Shown here: in pieces, positions 52,706-61,107 of the stretch
Layout of the letters: every line of letters starts with the position of its first letter
Position numbering within the stretch: the first letter of the stretch is position 1
From: JAUVPB01 sp965223695
GTDB lineage: Bacteria > Actinomycetota > Thermoleophilia > Gaiellales > Gaiellaceae
Length of the DNA stretch: 64,000 nucleotides
NCBI GenBank assembly: GCA_965223695.1
Contig: CBDCXJ010000051.1
Span: forward strand, 1 to 64,000
Direction: 5' to 3'
The notes under the pieces: generated by a model
The model's input: only the letters and a program-made list of their open reading frames with translations
Told to the model about the DNA's origin: nothing
Database searches by the model: none
Translations under genes and position numbers: made by a program

Positions 52706-53207
52706 TCGTGCAGCCCACGGGCGGCGTCTCGGGCACCGGCGGGGGTCGGCCTTCGAGCGCGGCGTCGAGGGCGTGCCGCAGATGCGGTACCGCCCCACCG
52801 GGATCCTGATAGCTCGAGTCGGGCGCACCGTGGTAGACGAGCCGGTGCTGCTCATCGACGGCGAACACCTCGGGTGTGCGGCTCGCACCGTAGCTTCGCG
52901 CGACCTTCTGTGTCTCGTCGCGCAGGAAGGGGAAGCCGTAGGGTCGCTCTCGCTCGCGTGCCTGCATGTCCTCGAGCGTGTCGCCGATGTGGTCGTTGGC
53001 GTTGATCGCCAGTATCGCCGCGCGCCCGGCGTAGTCGGCGGCAACCTCGGTAAGCCGCCCGTCCCACGCGATCACATAGGGGCAATGGCAGCATGAGAAG
53101 ACCACCGCGACGGGCATGTCCGCGTAGTCGCCGAGATCGTAGGTCTGCCCGTCGACACCCGGAAGCGCAAAGCCCGGGACATGCTCCGAGAGACGGACTC
53201 GTGCCAC
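52686..53207 (-). CDS. Thioredoxin-fold (AhpC/TSA-like) redox protein
   Basis: 173 residues. ALPGVDGQTYDLGDYADMPV leads into the active-site segment VVFSCCHCPYVIAWDGRL (CxxC-type: CCHC), then AILAINANDHIGDTLEDM, PFLRDETQKVARSYGASRTP (cis-Pro) and the conserved end PPVGCTIKW. Cytoplasmic, function likely thiol-disulfide or peroxide related. GTG 53207 is 7 nt after TACCAT (minus, 53220-53215): leaderless, sharing its promoter region with the divergent acyltransferase. Confidence 0.85.
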   Translation of the reverse strand: MARVRLSEHVPGFALPGVDGQTYDLGDYADMPVAVVFSCCHCPYVIAWDGRLTEVAADYAGRAAILAINANDHIGDTLEDMQARERERPYGFPFLRDETQKVARSYGASRTPEVFAVDEQHRLVYHGAPDSSYQDPGGAVPHLRHALDAALEGRPPPVPETPPVGCTIKWRAG

Positions 53208-53214
53208 GGCGCCA

Positions 53215-53224
53215 ATGGTAGCCT
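53215..53224. promoter_or_regulatory. Overlapping back-to-back -10 elements
   Basis: Minus-strand TACCAT (53220-53215) ends 7 nt before GTG 53207. Plus-strand TAGCCT (53219-53224) ends 8 nt before ATG 53233. The two hexamers share two bases and the whole gap between start codons is 25 bp, so the two leaderless promoters should compete for RNA polymerase. Confidence 0.6.
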
Positions 53225-53232
53225 CGGCCCCC

Positions 53233-54489
53233 ATGTCGCTGCCGCTGTGGGGCACGCTCTACGACGCTGTAGCGCTCGGCATGTACGGCTACGCGCGGGC
53301 GGCCCACCGCGTGCGGGTCGTCGCTCCAGAGGGAGAGCGCATCATCAAGGGGACGCTCTACCTTGCCGCGCATCGGGCCGAGACCGACGTGCCGATCATC
53401 TGCGGCTCGTACTACTTCGCGGCGCGTGTCTGGGGGCAACGTCACCCGCGGCTGCACTTCGCGGCACGCGACGATCTCTTCCAGGCGGGCTTCTTTGCCG
53501 GCTTCCCGGACGAGCTGCCCAAAGTGGCGCGACGCGCGCTGCATCCGATCGGCATCGGCCGCTACCTCCCGCACGTGCGGGTACACCCGATCTCGAGTGC
53601 GGTCACGATGAAGCTCGTCCAGGCGCTCGAGATCGTCGACCCCGAGACCGAGCTCGACGCCGCGCTCTCAGCCGAGCTCATCGAGCACGTGAGCGCTCGA
53701 GCTCGCGAGCTCGACGTGGACCAGCCGACGCGGGTCGCCGACGTACTCAAGAGTGACTACGCGGACATCCTCTGGCAGGACGTCGAGGCCGCTGATCTTC
53801 CCGGGGGAGCGTTCGACGAGGTATGGGCACGTCGCGCGGCGCAGGCAACCAACGATCTGCGCTCGATCGTCGACCTCGTCGCAGAGGGAGAGCCGCTCCT
53901 GCTCTTTCCCGAGGGCCGCCCGTCGCCGGACGGTGACCTTGGACCACTGCGCCGCGGGCTCGGCGCGGTGATCCGGCGGGGCAAGCCAGAGCGACTGCGC
54001 GCGTTCGGGCTCGCCTACGACGCTCTCACGACCGGGCGCGACACGGTCGTCCTCAGCGTGAGCGAGAGCGTCGAGCCTCCGAGAGGCGCCGGCGAGCCCG
54101 ATCTGCTTCCGTTTCTCTCGGCTGCGATCGCGCTGACCTGCGGGCAGGTCGTGGCGTCTGAGCTCCTCCAGGCGGCGCGCGCGGGCAGCTCGAGCGTGTC
54201 GCCCGCCGAGCTCGACCAGGCACTCATCGACGCCCGAGCCGACGCCCTCGAGGCAGGCCGGGTCGTCGACCCCCTTTTTGAAGACGAGCGAGCTCGGCGC
54301 CGCCTGATCGAGGACGCGCTCCGGGCTGCCGAGCGTCGGGGAGCCGTCGCGATCGACGGGGCCAAGACCGTCTCGATCGACCGCGAGGCGGTGAAGACCG
54401 ACCCGCTGCTGGCACGTCTTGCTCTCGAGCATCGCGCCGTGCGGCGCGAGCTTGCCCGCGAGCGCGCCGCGCCGGTTCTGACCGCGTAG
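53233..54489 (+). CDS. PlsC-like glycerolipid acyltransferase
   Basis: 418 residues. HX4D catalytic motif in LAAHRAETDVPIICGSYYFA, and LLLFPEGRPSPDGDLGPLRR (FPEG, acyl-acceptor site) about 180 residues later. The separation is unusually long because of an inserted helical region (about 115-210). A C-terminal helical extension of about 130 residues follows. Probably acylates a glycerophosphate-type acceptor in membrane lipid synthesis. Starting at ATG 53233 it is leaderless. Confidence 0.8.
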   Translation: MSLPLWGTLYDAVALGMYGYARAAHRVRVVAPEGERIIKGTLYLAAHRAETDVPIICGSYYFAARVWGQRHPRLHFAARDDLFQAGFFAGFPDELPKVARRALHPIGIGRYLPHVRVHPISSAVTMKLVQALEIVDPETELDAALSAELIEHVSARARELDVDQPTRVADVLKSDYADILWQDVEAADLPGGAFDEVWARRAAQATNDLRSIVDLVAEGEPLLLFPEGRPSPDGDLGPLRRGLGAVIRRGKPERLRAFGLAYDALTTGRDTVVLSVSESVEPPRGAGEPDLLPFLSAAIALTCGQVVASELLQAARAGSSSVSPAELDQALIDARADALEAGRVVDPLFEDERARRRLIEDALRAAERRGAVAIDGAKTVSIDREAVKTDPLLARLALEHRAVRRELARERAAPVLTA

Positions 54490-54496
54490 GCCTAGC

Positions 54497-55564
54497 TCAG
54501 GCGGTACGTCCGCCGAACAGCCCCGGAAACGCCCGGCGCAGGAAGATCGCGCCGAGGATCGTCACCGGCAGCACGACCATGGCATGCACCGTCAACACGT
54601 AGGGCGTTGCGAGCTCGGTCGGCACGTCCAGCTCGCGCGCGCTCACGAGCGTGAGGTAGTCGAAGCTGCCCAGCCCGGCCGCCGTCGCGGGCACGCCGAG
54701 CGCGAGGTTCCCGACGCCCTCGAGCAGGAAATACGCGCCGGCATCGAGGTCGATCCCAAAGCCCTCGCCCACCACGATGTAGAGGCCGAGGTCGGCAAGC
54801 CAGATAGCGACTGACGTCCAGGCGACGCGCCAGAGATGGCGGCGTTGCCGGAACGCTCCGAGGCCGAGGACGAAGTCGGCTGTGGCCCGACCGATCTTGG
54901 CGTGCCAGCGCGTCGGGAGCCAGCGGGTGAGGCGCCACACGAGTCGCTCCGCAGCGTCGGGATGCGCCGCGGTCAGCGCGGCGAGCATCAAGCCGACCGC
55001 CGTGCCAGCAGAGAGGGCAACGCCAGCCAGGAGCAGCGGGCCGGTCTCGCCGATCATCAGGGCTCCGAGCAGGATCCAGACGGCGAGAACGACGCCGTCA
55101 AGCAGCCGCTCTGCGAAGAGGGTGCCCGCCGTGACGAAGGCGGGGATTCGGTAGGTCGAACGCGCCGCGGCGATGCGCAGCAGGTCGCCCCCGCGCGCCG
55201 GGATCACGTTGTTCGCACCCGCACCCACGCAGAAGATCGGGAAGAGACCACGCGCCGTCGTCGAGTAACGAGCCGCCGCGAACAGGTAGCGCCAGCGCAG
55301 TGCGATTAGCGCCGAGTTGACCAGCACGAACCCGAGCGCCGCTGCGATCGACCAGCCCGGCAGGCCCCGAATCTCGCGCCAGGCCTCGCCGAGCGAGGCC
55401 TGGCGGAGGAACAGCCAGAGAAAGGTCCCAGTCGCGATCGAGCCGACGACTAGCCGGGCTGCGGTCTGGCGCCAGCTACTACGCTTGCGTGCGTTCGGGA
55501 CCCGGCTCGGCTGAGATTCCGACTCGGCCGGCGGGTCTTCACCCGAGATACTGGACACTTCCAT
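54497..55564 (-). CDS. Lysylphosphatidylglycerol synthase-like integral membrane protein
   Basis: 355 residues, about eight membrane helices after a ~30-residue soluble N-terminus. LRWRYLFAAARYSTTARGLF, GAGANNVIPARGGDLLRIAA and the late GVGNLALGVPATAAGLGSFD are the landmarks of the flippase-type UPF0104 family. Without the C-terminal synthase domain it probably moves lipid rather than aminoacylating it. Its ATG overlaps that of the divergent PAP2 gene inside CCATGG (55561-55566). Confidence 0.82.
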   Translation of the reverse strand: MEVSSISGEDPPAESESQPSRVPNARKRSSWRQTAARLVVGSIATGTFLWLFLRQASLGEAWREIRGLPGWSIAAALGFVLVNSALIALRWRYLFAAARYSTTARGLFPIFCVGAGANNVIPARGGDLLRIAAARSTYRIPAFVTAGTLFAERLLDGVVLAVWILLGALMIGETGPLLLAGVALSAGTAVGLMLAALTAAHPDAAERLVWRLTRWLPTRWHAKIGRATADFVLGLGAFRQRRHLWRVAWTSVAIWLADLGLYIVVGEGFGIDLDAGAYFLLEGVGNLALGVPATAAGLGSFDYLTLVSARELDVPTELATPYVLTVHAMVVLPVTILGAIFLRRAFPGLFGGRTA

Positions 55565-56276
55565 GGGACGTTGGCAGCGAGCCGAGCCTACCTACTCGGG
55601 AGCCCGAGAGGTCGCGCTGGGCCTGGGCATTTACGCGGGATATCTTCTCATCCGCAAGGCCGTCGTCAACGAGGAAGGCGAGCGAAAAGCGCTCGAGAAC
55701 GCCCAGCGGGTCGTCGACGCCGAGCGAGCCGTCGGATTGCACGTCGAGCCCGAGATCCAGCGGGCGATGCTGTCCTATCCGCGGCTCTTGAACGTGATGA
55801 GCGTCGCCTACGCAGCGCTCAACATCGGGCTCACCGTGGGGTGGCTGATCGCGATGTTTCGCGGGCGCCATCCACAGTTCCATCGAATGCGTCGGGCGAC
55901 CATATACGCGCTGCTCGGCGCGTTCCCCTTCTTCCGTTTCTTCCCATGTGCGCCCCCGCGCAAGCTCGATCACATGGTCGACACGATCGCCGACGTGAGC
56001 GGCATCGACCTCGAGCACGAGACGATCTCGCGCTTCTATATCCCGATCGCGGCGATGCCGAGCATCCACGTCACGCTCGCCGTGGTCACCGGACTCGGGA
56101 TGGCACAGACAAGCTCGCGCGCGTGGGTGCGCACGCTGGGCAAGCTGTACACGCCGATCGTCGCGTTCATCGTGTTCGCGACCGGCAATCACTACATCCT
56201 CGACGGTGTGCTCGGCGCCGTCATCGGCGCGGTCTCGCTTCGGCTTACGCGGTTTCGGCTCGCTCGCTTCTTCTGA
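55563..56276 (+). CDS. PAP2/AUR1-type membrane phosphatase or phospholipid transferase
   Basis: 237 residues, about five or six membrane helices. Active-site elements: FRFFPCAPPRKL, PSIHVTLAVV (PSxH) and ATGNHYILDGVLGAVIGAV (HxxxD). This arrangement resembles inositol-phosphoceramide synthase/AUR1-like proteins that transfer phospho-alcohol groups in lipids. GATACT (55547-55552) is 10 nt before the ATG. With the acyltransferase and flippase-like gene it suggests a small envelope-lipid cluster. Confidence 0.82.
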   Translation: MGRWQRAEPTYSGAREVALGLGIYAGYLLIRKAVVNEEGERKALENAQRVVDAERAVGLHVEPEIQRAMLSYPRLLNVMSVAYAALNIGLTVGWLIAMFRGRHPQFHRMRRATIYALLGAFPFFRFFPCAPPRKLDHMVDTIADVSGIDLEHETISRFYIPIAAMPSIHVTLAVVTGLGMAQTSSRAWVRTLGKLYTPIVAFIVFATGNHYILDGVLGAVIGAVSLRLTRFRLARFF

Positions 56277-56321
56277 GGGTCATTGCGCCTCGTAGGCCGG
56301 GGAGAGCGTTCGGGAGCGAGC

Positions 56322-56469
56322 GCTGTCGCTCGCGTTTGCGGGAGCCGAGTGCGCTGTGACCCGGAGCGATGCGGGGAACTCGACCGCTTGCGGCCGAGTT
56401 CCTTGGGAGTTTCGCGCAATGCGCGAAACTCCGGGGCTTGTGGGGGAGAAGGGTGAGCTTTTCTCCCAC
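56322..56469. repeat. Composite palindromic repeat, copy A (after gltB)
   Basis: Read toward the minus strand it starts 2 bases after the gltB stop with a 30-nt palindrome (56440-56469; arms GTGGGAGAAAAGC and CCTTCTCCCCCAC), then two perfect hairpins: GGAGTTTCGCGC-AAT-GCGCGAAACTCC at about 56405-56432 and GGAACTCG...CGAGTTCC at about 56384-56402. A segment containing AGCGCACTCGGCT (about 56342-56355) follows. The palindrome and last segment recur in copy B. Confidence 0.7.
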
Positions 56470-56471
56470 GC

Positions 56472-59400
56472 TCAGTTTTTTGCGAGGGTGCCCTCGGCGG
56501 CGCTCTCGATGCGAGCGACCTCATCCCTGGGGGCGATCCGCCAGAAGAACTCCTTGATCGTCTCCCATCCGCGGAGCATCTCGTCGGCTACCGAAGACCC
56601 CGTGAGCTCCCGGTGAAGCTCTATCAGGGGCCGCAGGGTTGCCTGGTCGTTTGCTGCCAGACGGTGTGCCGCGACGAGCTGATCGTTGAGGTGCTTGTCG
56701 AGTCGCTCCTCGGGATCGAACAGGTAGACCTGCCCGCCGGTCATCCCGGCGCCGAGGTTGAAGCCATAGGGCCCGAGTACGACCACGGTGCCGCCGGTCA
56801 TGTACTCGCACGGGTGGTCGCCCGTTCCCTCGATCACCGTGGTGGCACCCGAGTTACGCACACAGAAGCGCTCGCCGGCTGCGCCGGCGCAGTAGAGCTC
56901 GCCACCCGTTGCTCCGTACAGCACGGTGTTGCCGAGCAGGGTCGGCGCTCCGGCGTCGTCCTCGGGCGGGCGCACGATGATGCGGCCGCCGCTCATGCCC
57001 TTCCCCACGTAGTCGTTCGCCTCACCGGTCAACACGAGCTCGACGCCAGAGGCGAGGAAGGCTCCGAAGCTCTGGCCGGCCGAGCCCGTGAACGTCGCAC
57101 GCATCGTGCCGGGTGGCGCCGCGGCGCCGTACCGCTTGCCGATTTCGCCTCCGAGACGGGCGCCGACAGTTCGGTCGGTGTTCTCAATGGTGTAGGCGTG
57201 CGAGATGGACTCGGCCCGGTCGAGAATCGCACGAGCGTCGTGGGCGAGCTTGTCTCCCAGTCGGTGTCCACGCGGGTTGACGTGCTTCTCACCGACGAAC
57301 CGGGTTGGCCCACTCCCGCTTGCAGCGAGCAGGGGGTCGAGGTCGAGGACGTCGGCGCGCGGGTCGTGCGTCACCCGCTGGCGAAGCAGGTCGACACGCC
57401 CGACGGCTTCTCCATAGCTGTGCAGGCCGAGCCGCGCGAGTTGGCGCCTCACATCCTCGGCGACATAGACGAGGTACTGCATCACCATCTCCGGCGTGCC
57501 CGCGTATTTCTCTCTCAGATCGGGGCGCTGCGTCGCAATGCCGACCGGGCAGGTGTCAACGTGGCACGAGCGCACCATCAGGCACCCCTCGGCGAGCAGT
57601 AGCGCCGTGCCGAAGCTCACCTCGTCGGCGCCCAGGAGCGCGGCGACGAGTACGTCGCGGCCCGTCTTGAAGCCACCGTCGGTGCGCACGCGAACGCGGC
57701 CGCGCAGGCCGTTGGCTAAAAGGGCTTGCTGCGTCTCGCTCAGCCCGAGCTCCCACGGGCTACCCGCGTTCTTGATCGAGGTGAGCGGGCTCGCGCCGGT
57801 GCCCCCGTCGGCGCCCGCGATGTGGACGATGTCGGCCAGCGCTTTTACACATCCGGCAGCGATAAGGCCGACGCCCTGCTCGGCGACGAGCTTGACCGAG
57901 ACGTCGGCCCGGGGGTTGACCTGTTTGAGGTCGAAGATCAGCTGGGCGAGGTCCTCGATCGAGTAGATGTCGTGGTGAGGCGGTGGTGAGATCAGCGCCA
58001 CGCCAGGCACGGTGTGGCGCAGCCGTGCGATCTCCTCGGACACCTTGTGCCCCGGCAGCTGTCCGCCCTCGCCGGGCTTCGAGCCCTGCGCCATCTTGAT
58101 CTGAAGCTCCGCGGCCCAGGACGCGTATTCGGGCGTGACGCCGAAACGGCCCGAGGCGATCTGCTTGATTGGCGAGTTGCGTTCGTCGCGGTAGCGCTCG
58201 GGCGCCTCGCCTCCTTCGCCGGTGTTGGCCTTGCCGCCGAGGCGGTTGAGCGCGATCGCGATCGTCTCGTGCGCCTCGGCTGACAGCGCGCCGTGCGACA
58301 TGGCACCCCCCGAGAAGCGACGCACGATCTCCTCGACCGGCTCGACCGTGTGCAGTGGCACGCGCGGGCCGGCGGCGACCAGCTCGAGCAGGTCGCGCGG
58401 CTGCAGCGGGGGCCGTCTCGCGACGAGTGAGGCGAACTGCTCGTAGGCCCGCCAGCCCTCGTCTGTGATCTCGATCCCGTCCGCATCGACGACGGCGTGG
58501 CGAAGCGCGTGCGCCTCTTTCAACTCGTGGAGGGCGTCGACGACATCCGCGCTCGTCGCATGTGGCTCGCCGCCCTTGCGCCACTTGTAGTAGCCCGGGT
58601 TCTCGAGCTTGGGCTTCGGGCCGGCCGCCGCTGCCAGGCGCTCGCGGATCTCGCGGTCGAGCTCGTCGAAGCCGATGCCGCCGATCGGGCATGGGGTCCC
58701 CGTGAACGCGGGCTCGATGATCTCGGGAGCGAGGCCGATGGCGTCGAAGATCTGGGCGCCGGTGTAGCTCGCAACGTCCGAGATTCCCATCTTGGACATG
58801 ACCTTGAGGACGCCATCCTCGATCACGTTCTTGAAGCGCAGTTGCGCTTCGGCCGGTGAGGGGCGGTCTCCCCCGACCTTGTCCTTGGCGGCCAGGTCGG
58901 CCACCGTCTCGAGCGCCAGGCGGGGCGCGATCGCCTCGGCGCCGTAGCCGAGCAGGCAGGCGAAGTGGTGCACCTCGCGCGCCTCGCTCGTCTCGACTAT
59001 CAGCGTGGCCTTCGTGCGCAGGGTCTTTGCGACGAGGCGCTGATGGACGATGCCGGTCGCGAGCAGCGCGGGAATCGGGGCCCGGTCGCCCGAAACGTCG
59101 CTTACGAGGATCAGGCCAGCGCCCGAGGAAATCGCTCGCTCGGCCTCGTCGGCGAGCCGGCGACACGCTGTGCGCAGCGACTCGTGCTGATGGATCGTTC
59201 CGTCGAGGCGCACGGGCGAGAGCTCCTCGAGTGCGCCCGGGAAGAGGAAGAAGCTCTCGAACTCGATACCGCCTGCGACATCCGGCCCGTCCGAGAAGAG
59301 CGGTGCCCGGCTTCCCAGGACGACGCGGGTCGACATGACGAAGCGCTCGCGTAGGTGGTCGATGGGCGGGTTCGTGACCTGTGCAAAACGCTGCCTGAAG

Positions 59401-60836
59401 TAGTGGTAGAGGGGCCGCGCGCGCCCGGCAAGCGGAGCGAGCGCCGTGTCGTCGCCCATCGAGTAGGTCGGATCGTGGCCCTGCCCGGCGATCGGGCGTA
59501 GGAACATGGTCAGCTCCTCGCGCGTGTAGCCGTACCGCACCTGCTCGGCGGTTAGGTCGCGATCGGGCGGCTCGAGCGGCTCGCCTGCCGAGCCCTCGAC
59601 GAGACCCTCCTCGAGCCACGTGCCATAGGGGGCTCGGGAGGCGAGGTGGGCCTTGACCTCGGCGTCGAGCTGTACCCCGCGCTCGGGATCGATTGCGACG
59701 ATCTGGCCTGGGCCCAGCTTCAGCCTGCGTACCTGCCCGTGACCCCTGAGCGGTACCGAGCCAGCCTCGGACGTGCAGGTCACGAACCCGTCGTCGGCGA
59801 TCGCGAGGCGCAGTGGTCGCAGGCCGTTGCGATCGAGCGTCGCGCCGACGACACAACCGTCGGTGAAGACGACGCCCGCCGGGCCGTCCCACGGCTCGAT
59901 CAGGCTGGCATGGAAGCGGAAGAAACTCCGGACGTCGTCGTCGAGCTCCTCATCCCGCTCCCAGGCAGGCGGAATCAGCATCTCCGCGCCGTGGCGGATG
60001 TCGCGCGAGCCGTGCACGAGGAATTCGAGCGCGTTGTCGAGCATCGCAGAGTCCGAGCCCGACTCGTCGAGCACCGGATGGTAGAGCTCGTCATCCTGGG
60101 TGCCGAAGTTGCCTTCTCGGGCGCGCATCCAGTTGACGTTCCCTTGGATGGCGTTGATCTCGCCGTTGTGGCAGAGCATGCGGAAGGGCTGGGCACGCTC
60201 CCAGGAAGGCTCGGTGTTGGTCGAGAAACGTTGGTGGAATACGCCGTGCGGGGCCGTCAGCTTCGGGTCAGCGAGATCGGGATAGAAGTGGCCCAGCTGA
60301 TCGGCGGCGCACAGCGCCTTGTACGTCAGCAGGCGGAATGAGAGCGAGACGATGTAGGCACCGCCCAGTCGCTCGGCCCGCCGGCGGGCCCGGTATGCGG
60401 CCCACTCCGCCTCCTGGTCGTCAGCGCCCGCGGGACGAGCAAGAACAAGCTGCTCGATCTGTGGCGCACTCTCGCGCGCCTCGCTACCGAGCGCCGTTTC
60501 GTCGGTCGGCACCACGCGCCAACCAAGCGGCTCCATGCCCTCCTCGCGGCAGGCGCCTTCGATGGCGCGGCGAGCGCGGTCTTCGCGGATGAAGACCATC
60601 GCGAGCCCGGCGTCCGGGCTCGGGACGAGGTAGCGCGGGATGGGGAACAGGAGCCCGGCCCCGTCGCCGGTCTTGAGGTCGGCCGACGTTGCGCCGCGAT
60701 GGCGCACCCGGCAGAGCCCATCGAGCAACAGGTCGATGACCTCTCGATCGGGGCTGCCGTCGGTGCGCGCGACGAAGCCGATGCCACAGGCATCGCGCTC
60801 TAGGGCGGCGTCGTGTAGCTGCTTTCTGACGCTCAT
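56472..60836 (-). CDS. gltB: Glutamate synthase (GOGAT) large subunit
   Basis: 1454 residues. Short propeptide then the amidotransferase Cys in ERDACGIGFVARTDGSPDRE. Central and FMN domains with MAQGSKPGEGGQLPGHKVSE and AGADGGTGASPLTSIKNAG. Iron-sulfur cysteines in CLMVRSCHVDTCPVGIATQ. C-terminal beta-helix domain with GTGDHPCEYMTGGTVVVLGP. Uses glutamine and 2-oxoglutarate to make two glutamates. The ATG at 60836 is chosen because homology begins there; the frame stays open 44 codons further. No gltD is adjacent. Divergent from the ilv operon. Confidence 0.95.
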   Translation of the reverse strand: MSVRKQLHDAALERDACGIGFVARTDGSPDREVIDLLLDGLCRVRHRGATSADLKTGDGAGLLFPIPRYLVPSPDAGLAMVFIREDRARRAIEGACREEGMEPLGWRVVPTDETALGSEARESAPQIEQLVLARPAGADDQEAEWAAYRARRRAERLGGAYIVSLSFRLLTYKALCAADQLGHFYPDLADPKLTAPHGVFHQRFSTNTEPSWERAQPFRMLCHNGEINAIQGNVNWMRAREGNFGTQDDELYHPVLDESGSDSAMLDNALEFLVHGSRDIRHGAEMLIPPAWERDEELDDDVRSFFRFHASLIEPWDGPAGVVFTDGCVVGATLDRNGLRPLRLAIADDGFVTCTSEAGSVPLRGHGQVRRLKLGPGQIVAIDPERGVQLDAEVKAHLASRAPYGTWLEEGLVEGSAGEPLEPPDRDLTAEQVRYGYTREELTMFLRPIAGQGHDPTYSMGDDTALAPLAGRARPLYHYFRQRFAQVTNPPIDHLRERFVMSTRVVLGSRAPLFSDGPDVAGGIEFESFFLFPGALEELSPVRLDGTIHQHESLRTACRRLADEAERAISSGAGLILVSDVSGDRAPIPALLATGIVHQRLVAKTLRTKATLIVETSEAREVHHFACLLGYGAEAIAPRLALETVADLAAKDKVGGDRPSPAEAQLRFKNVIEDGVLKVMSKMGISDVASYTGAQIFDAIGLAPEIIEPAFTGTPCPIGGIGFDELDREIRERLAAAAGPKPKLENPGYYKWRKGGEPHATSADVVDALHELKEAHALRHAVVDADGIEITDEGWRAYEQFASLVARRPPLQPRDLLELVAAGPRVPLHTVEPVEEIVRRFSGGAMSHGALSAEAHETIAIALNRLGGKANTGEGGEAPERYRDERNSPIKQIASGRFGVTPEYASWAAELQIKMAQGSKPGEGGQLPGHKVSEEIARLRHTVPGVALISPPPHHDIYSIEDLAQLIFDLKQVNPRADVSVKLVAEQGVGLIAAGCVKALADIVHIAGADGGTGASPLTSIKNAGSPWELGLSETQQALLANGLRGRVRVRTDGGFKTGRDVLVAALLGADEVSFGTALLLAEGCLMVRSCHVDTCPVGIATQRPDLREKYAGTPEMVMQYLVYVAEDVRRQLARLGLHSYGEAVGRVDLLRQRVTHDPRADVLDLDPLLAASGSGPTRFVGEKHVNPRGHRLGDKLAHDARAILDRAESISHAYTIENTDRTVGARLGGEIGKRYGAAAPPGTMRATFTGSAGQSFGAFLASGVELVLTGEANDYVGKGMSGGRIIVRPPEDDAGAPTLLGNTVLYGATGGELYCAGAAGERFCVRNSGATTVIEGTGDHPCEYMTGGTVVVLGPYGFNLGAGMTGGQVYLFDPEERLDKHLNDQLVAAHRLAANDQATLRPLIELHRELTGSSVADEMLRGWETIKEFFWRIAPRDEVARIESAAEGTLAKN

Positions 60837-60870
60837 CGAACCCGTAAGGGTACGCGCTTGCCATCTAGGG

Positions 60871-60899
60871 TTGACGCGGAGCCCGGCGTCGGCGACACT
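60871..60899 (+). promoter_or_regulatory. Promoter of the ilvB leader
   Basis: TTGACG (60871-60876), a 17-bp spacer, then GACACT (60894-60899), 10 nt before the leader-peptide ATG at 60910. One of the few promoters here with a good -35. Confidence 0.55.
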
Positions 60900-60909
60900 T
60901 CCAGAGCGC

Positions 60910-60999
60910 ATGAGCTCACCCCGAAATGACGATGGCGGCGGGTCAGTTCCGCTGCAGCATGGACCCACGCCCGGGGCGATTCTGGCGCAGGTCCTTTAG
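60910..60999 (+). CDS. Probable ilv operon leader peptide
   Basis: A 29-codon ORF starting MSSPRNDDGGG and ending AILAQVL, with four branched-chain residues (Ile, Leu, Val, Leu) in the last six codons. It begins 10 nt after a promoter-like -10 and its stop (TAG 60997-60999) lies in the 5' arm of a small hairpin (60998-61009) ahead of ilvB. This is the layout of transcription attenuation by branched-chain aminoacyl-tRNA supply, known for ilvB operons in actinobacteria. The peptide itself needs no function. Confidence 0.55.
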   Translation: MSSPRNDDGGGSVPLQHGPTPGAILAQVL

Positions 61000-61012
61000 G
61001 GGAACCCCTTTT
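60998..61012 (+). terminator. Small attenuator-like hairpin in the ilvB leader
   Basis: AGGG-GAAC-CCCT followed by TTT. The stem is short (four or five pairs). Alternative pairing is possible between CGCACGAC (61013-61020) and GTCGTACG further on. Regulatory role is inferred from position only. Confidence 0.35.
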
Positions 61013-61107
61013 CGCACGACGAATAGGGAAGAAGCAAGGCGCAGTAGCGCGCAGCCAGGTCGTACGCGCTCACGTGGGAAGGTCGAGTCGGGGAAGGATT
61101 GGTTGAG

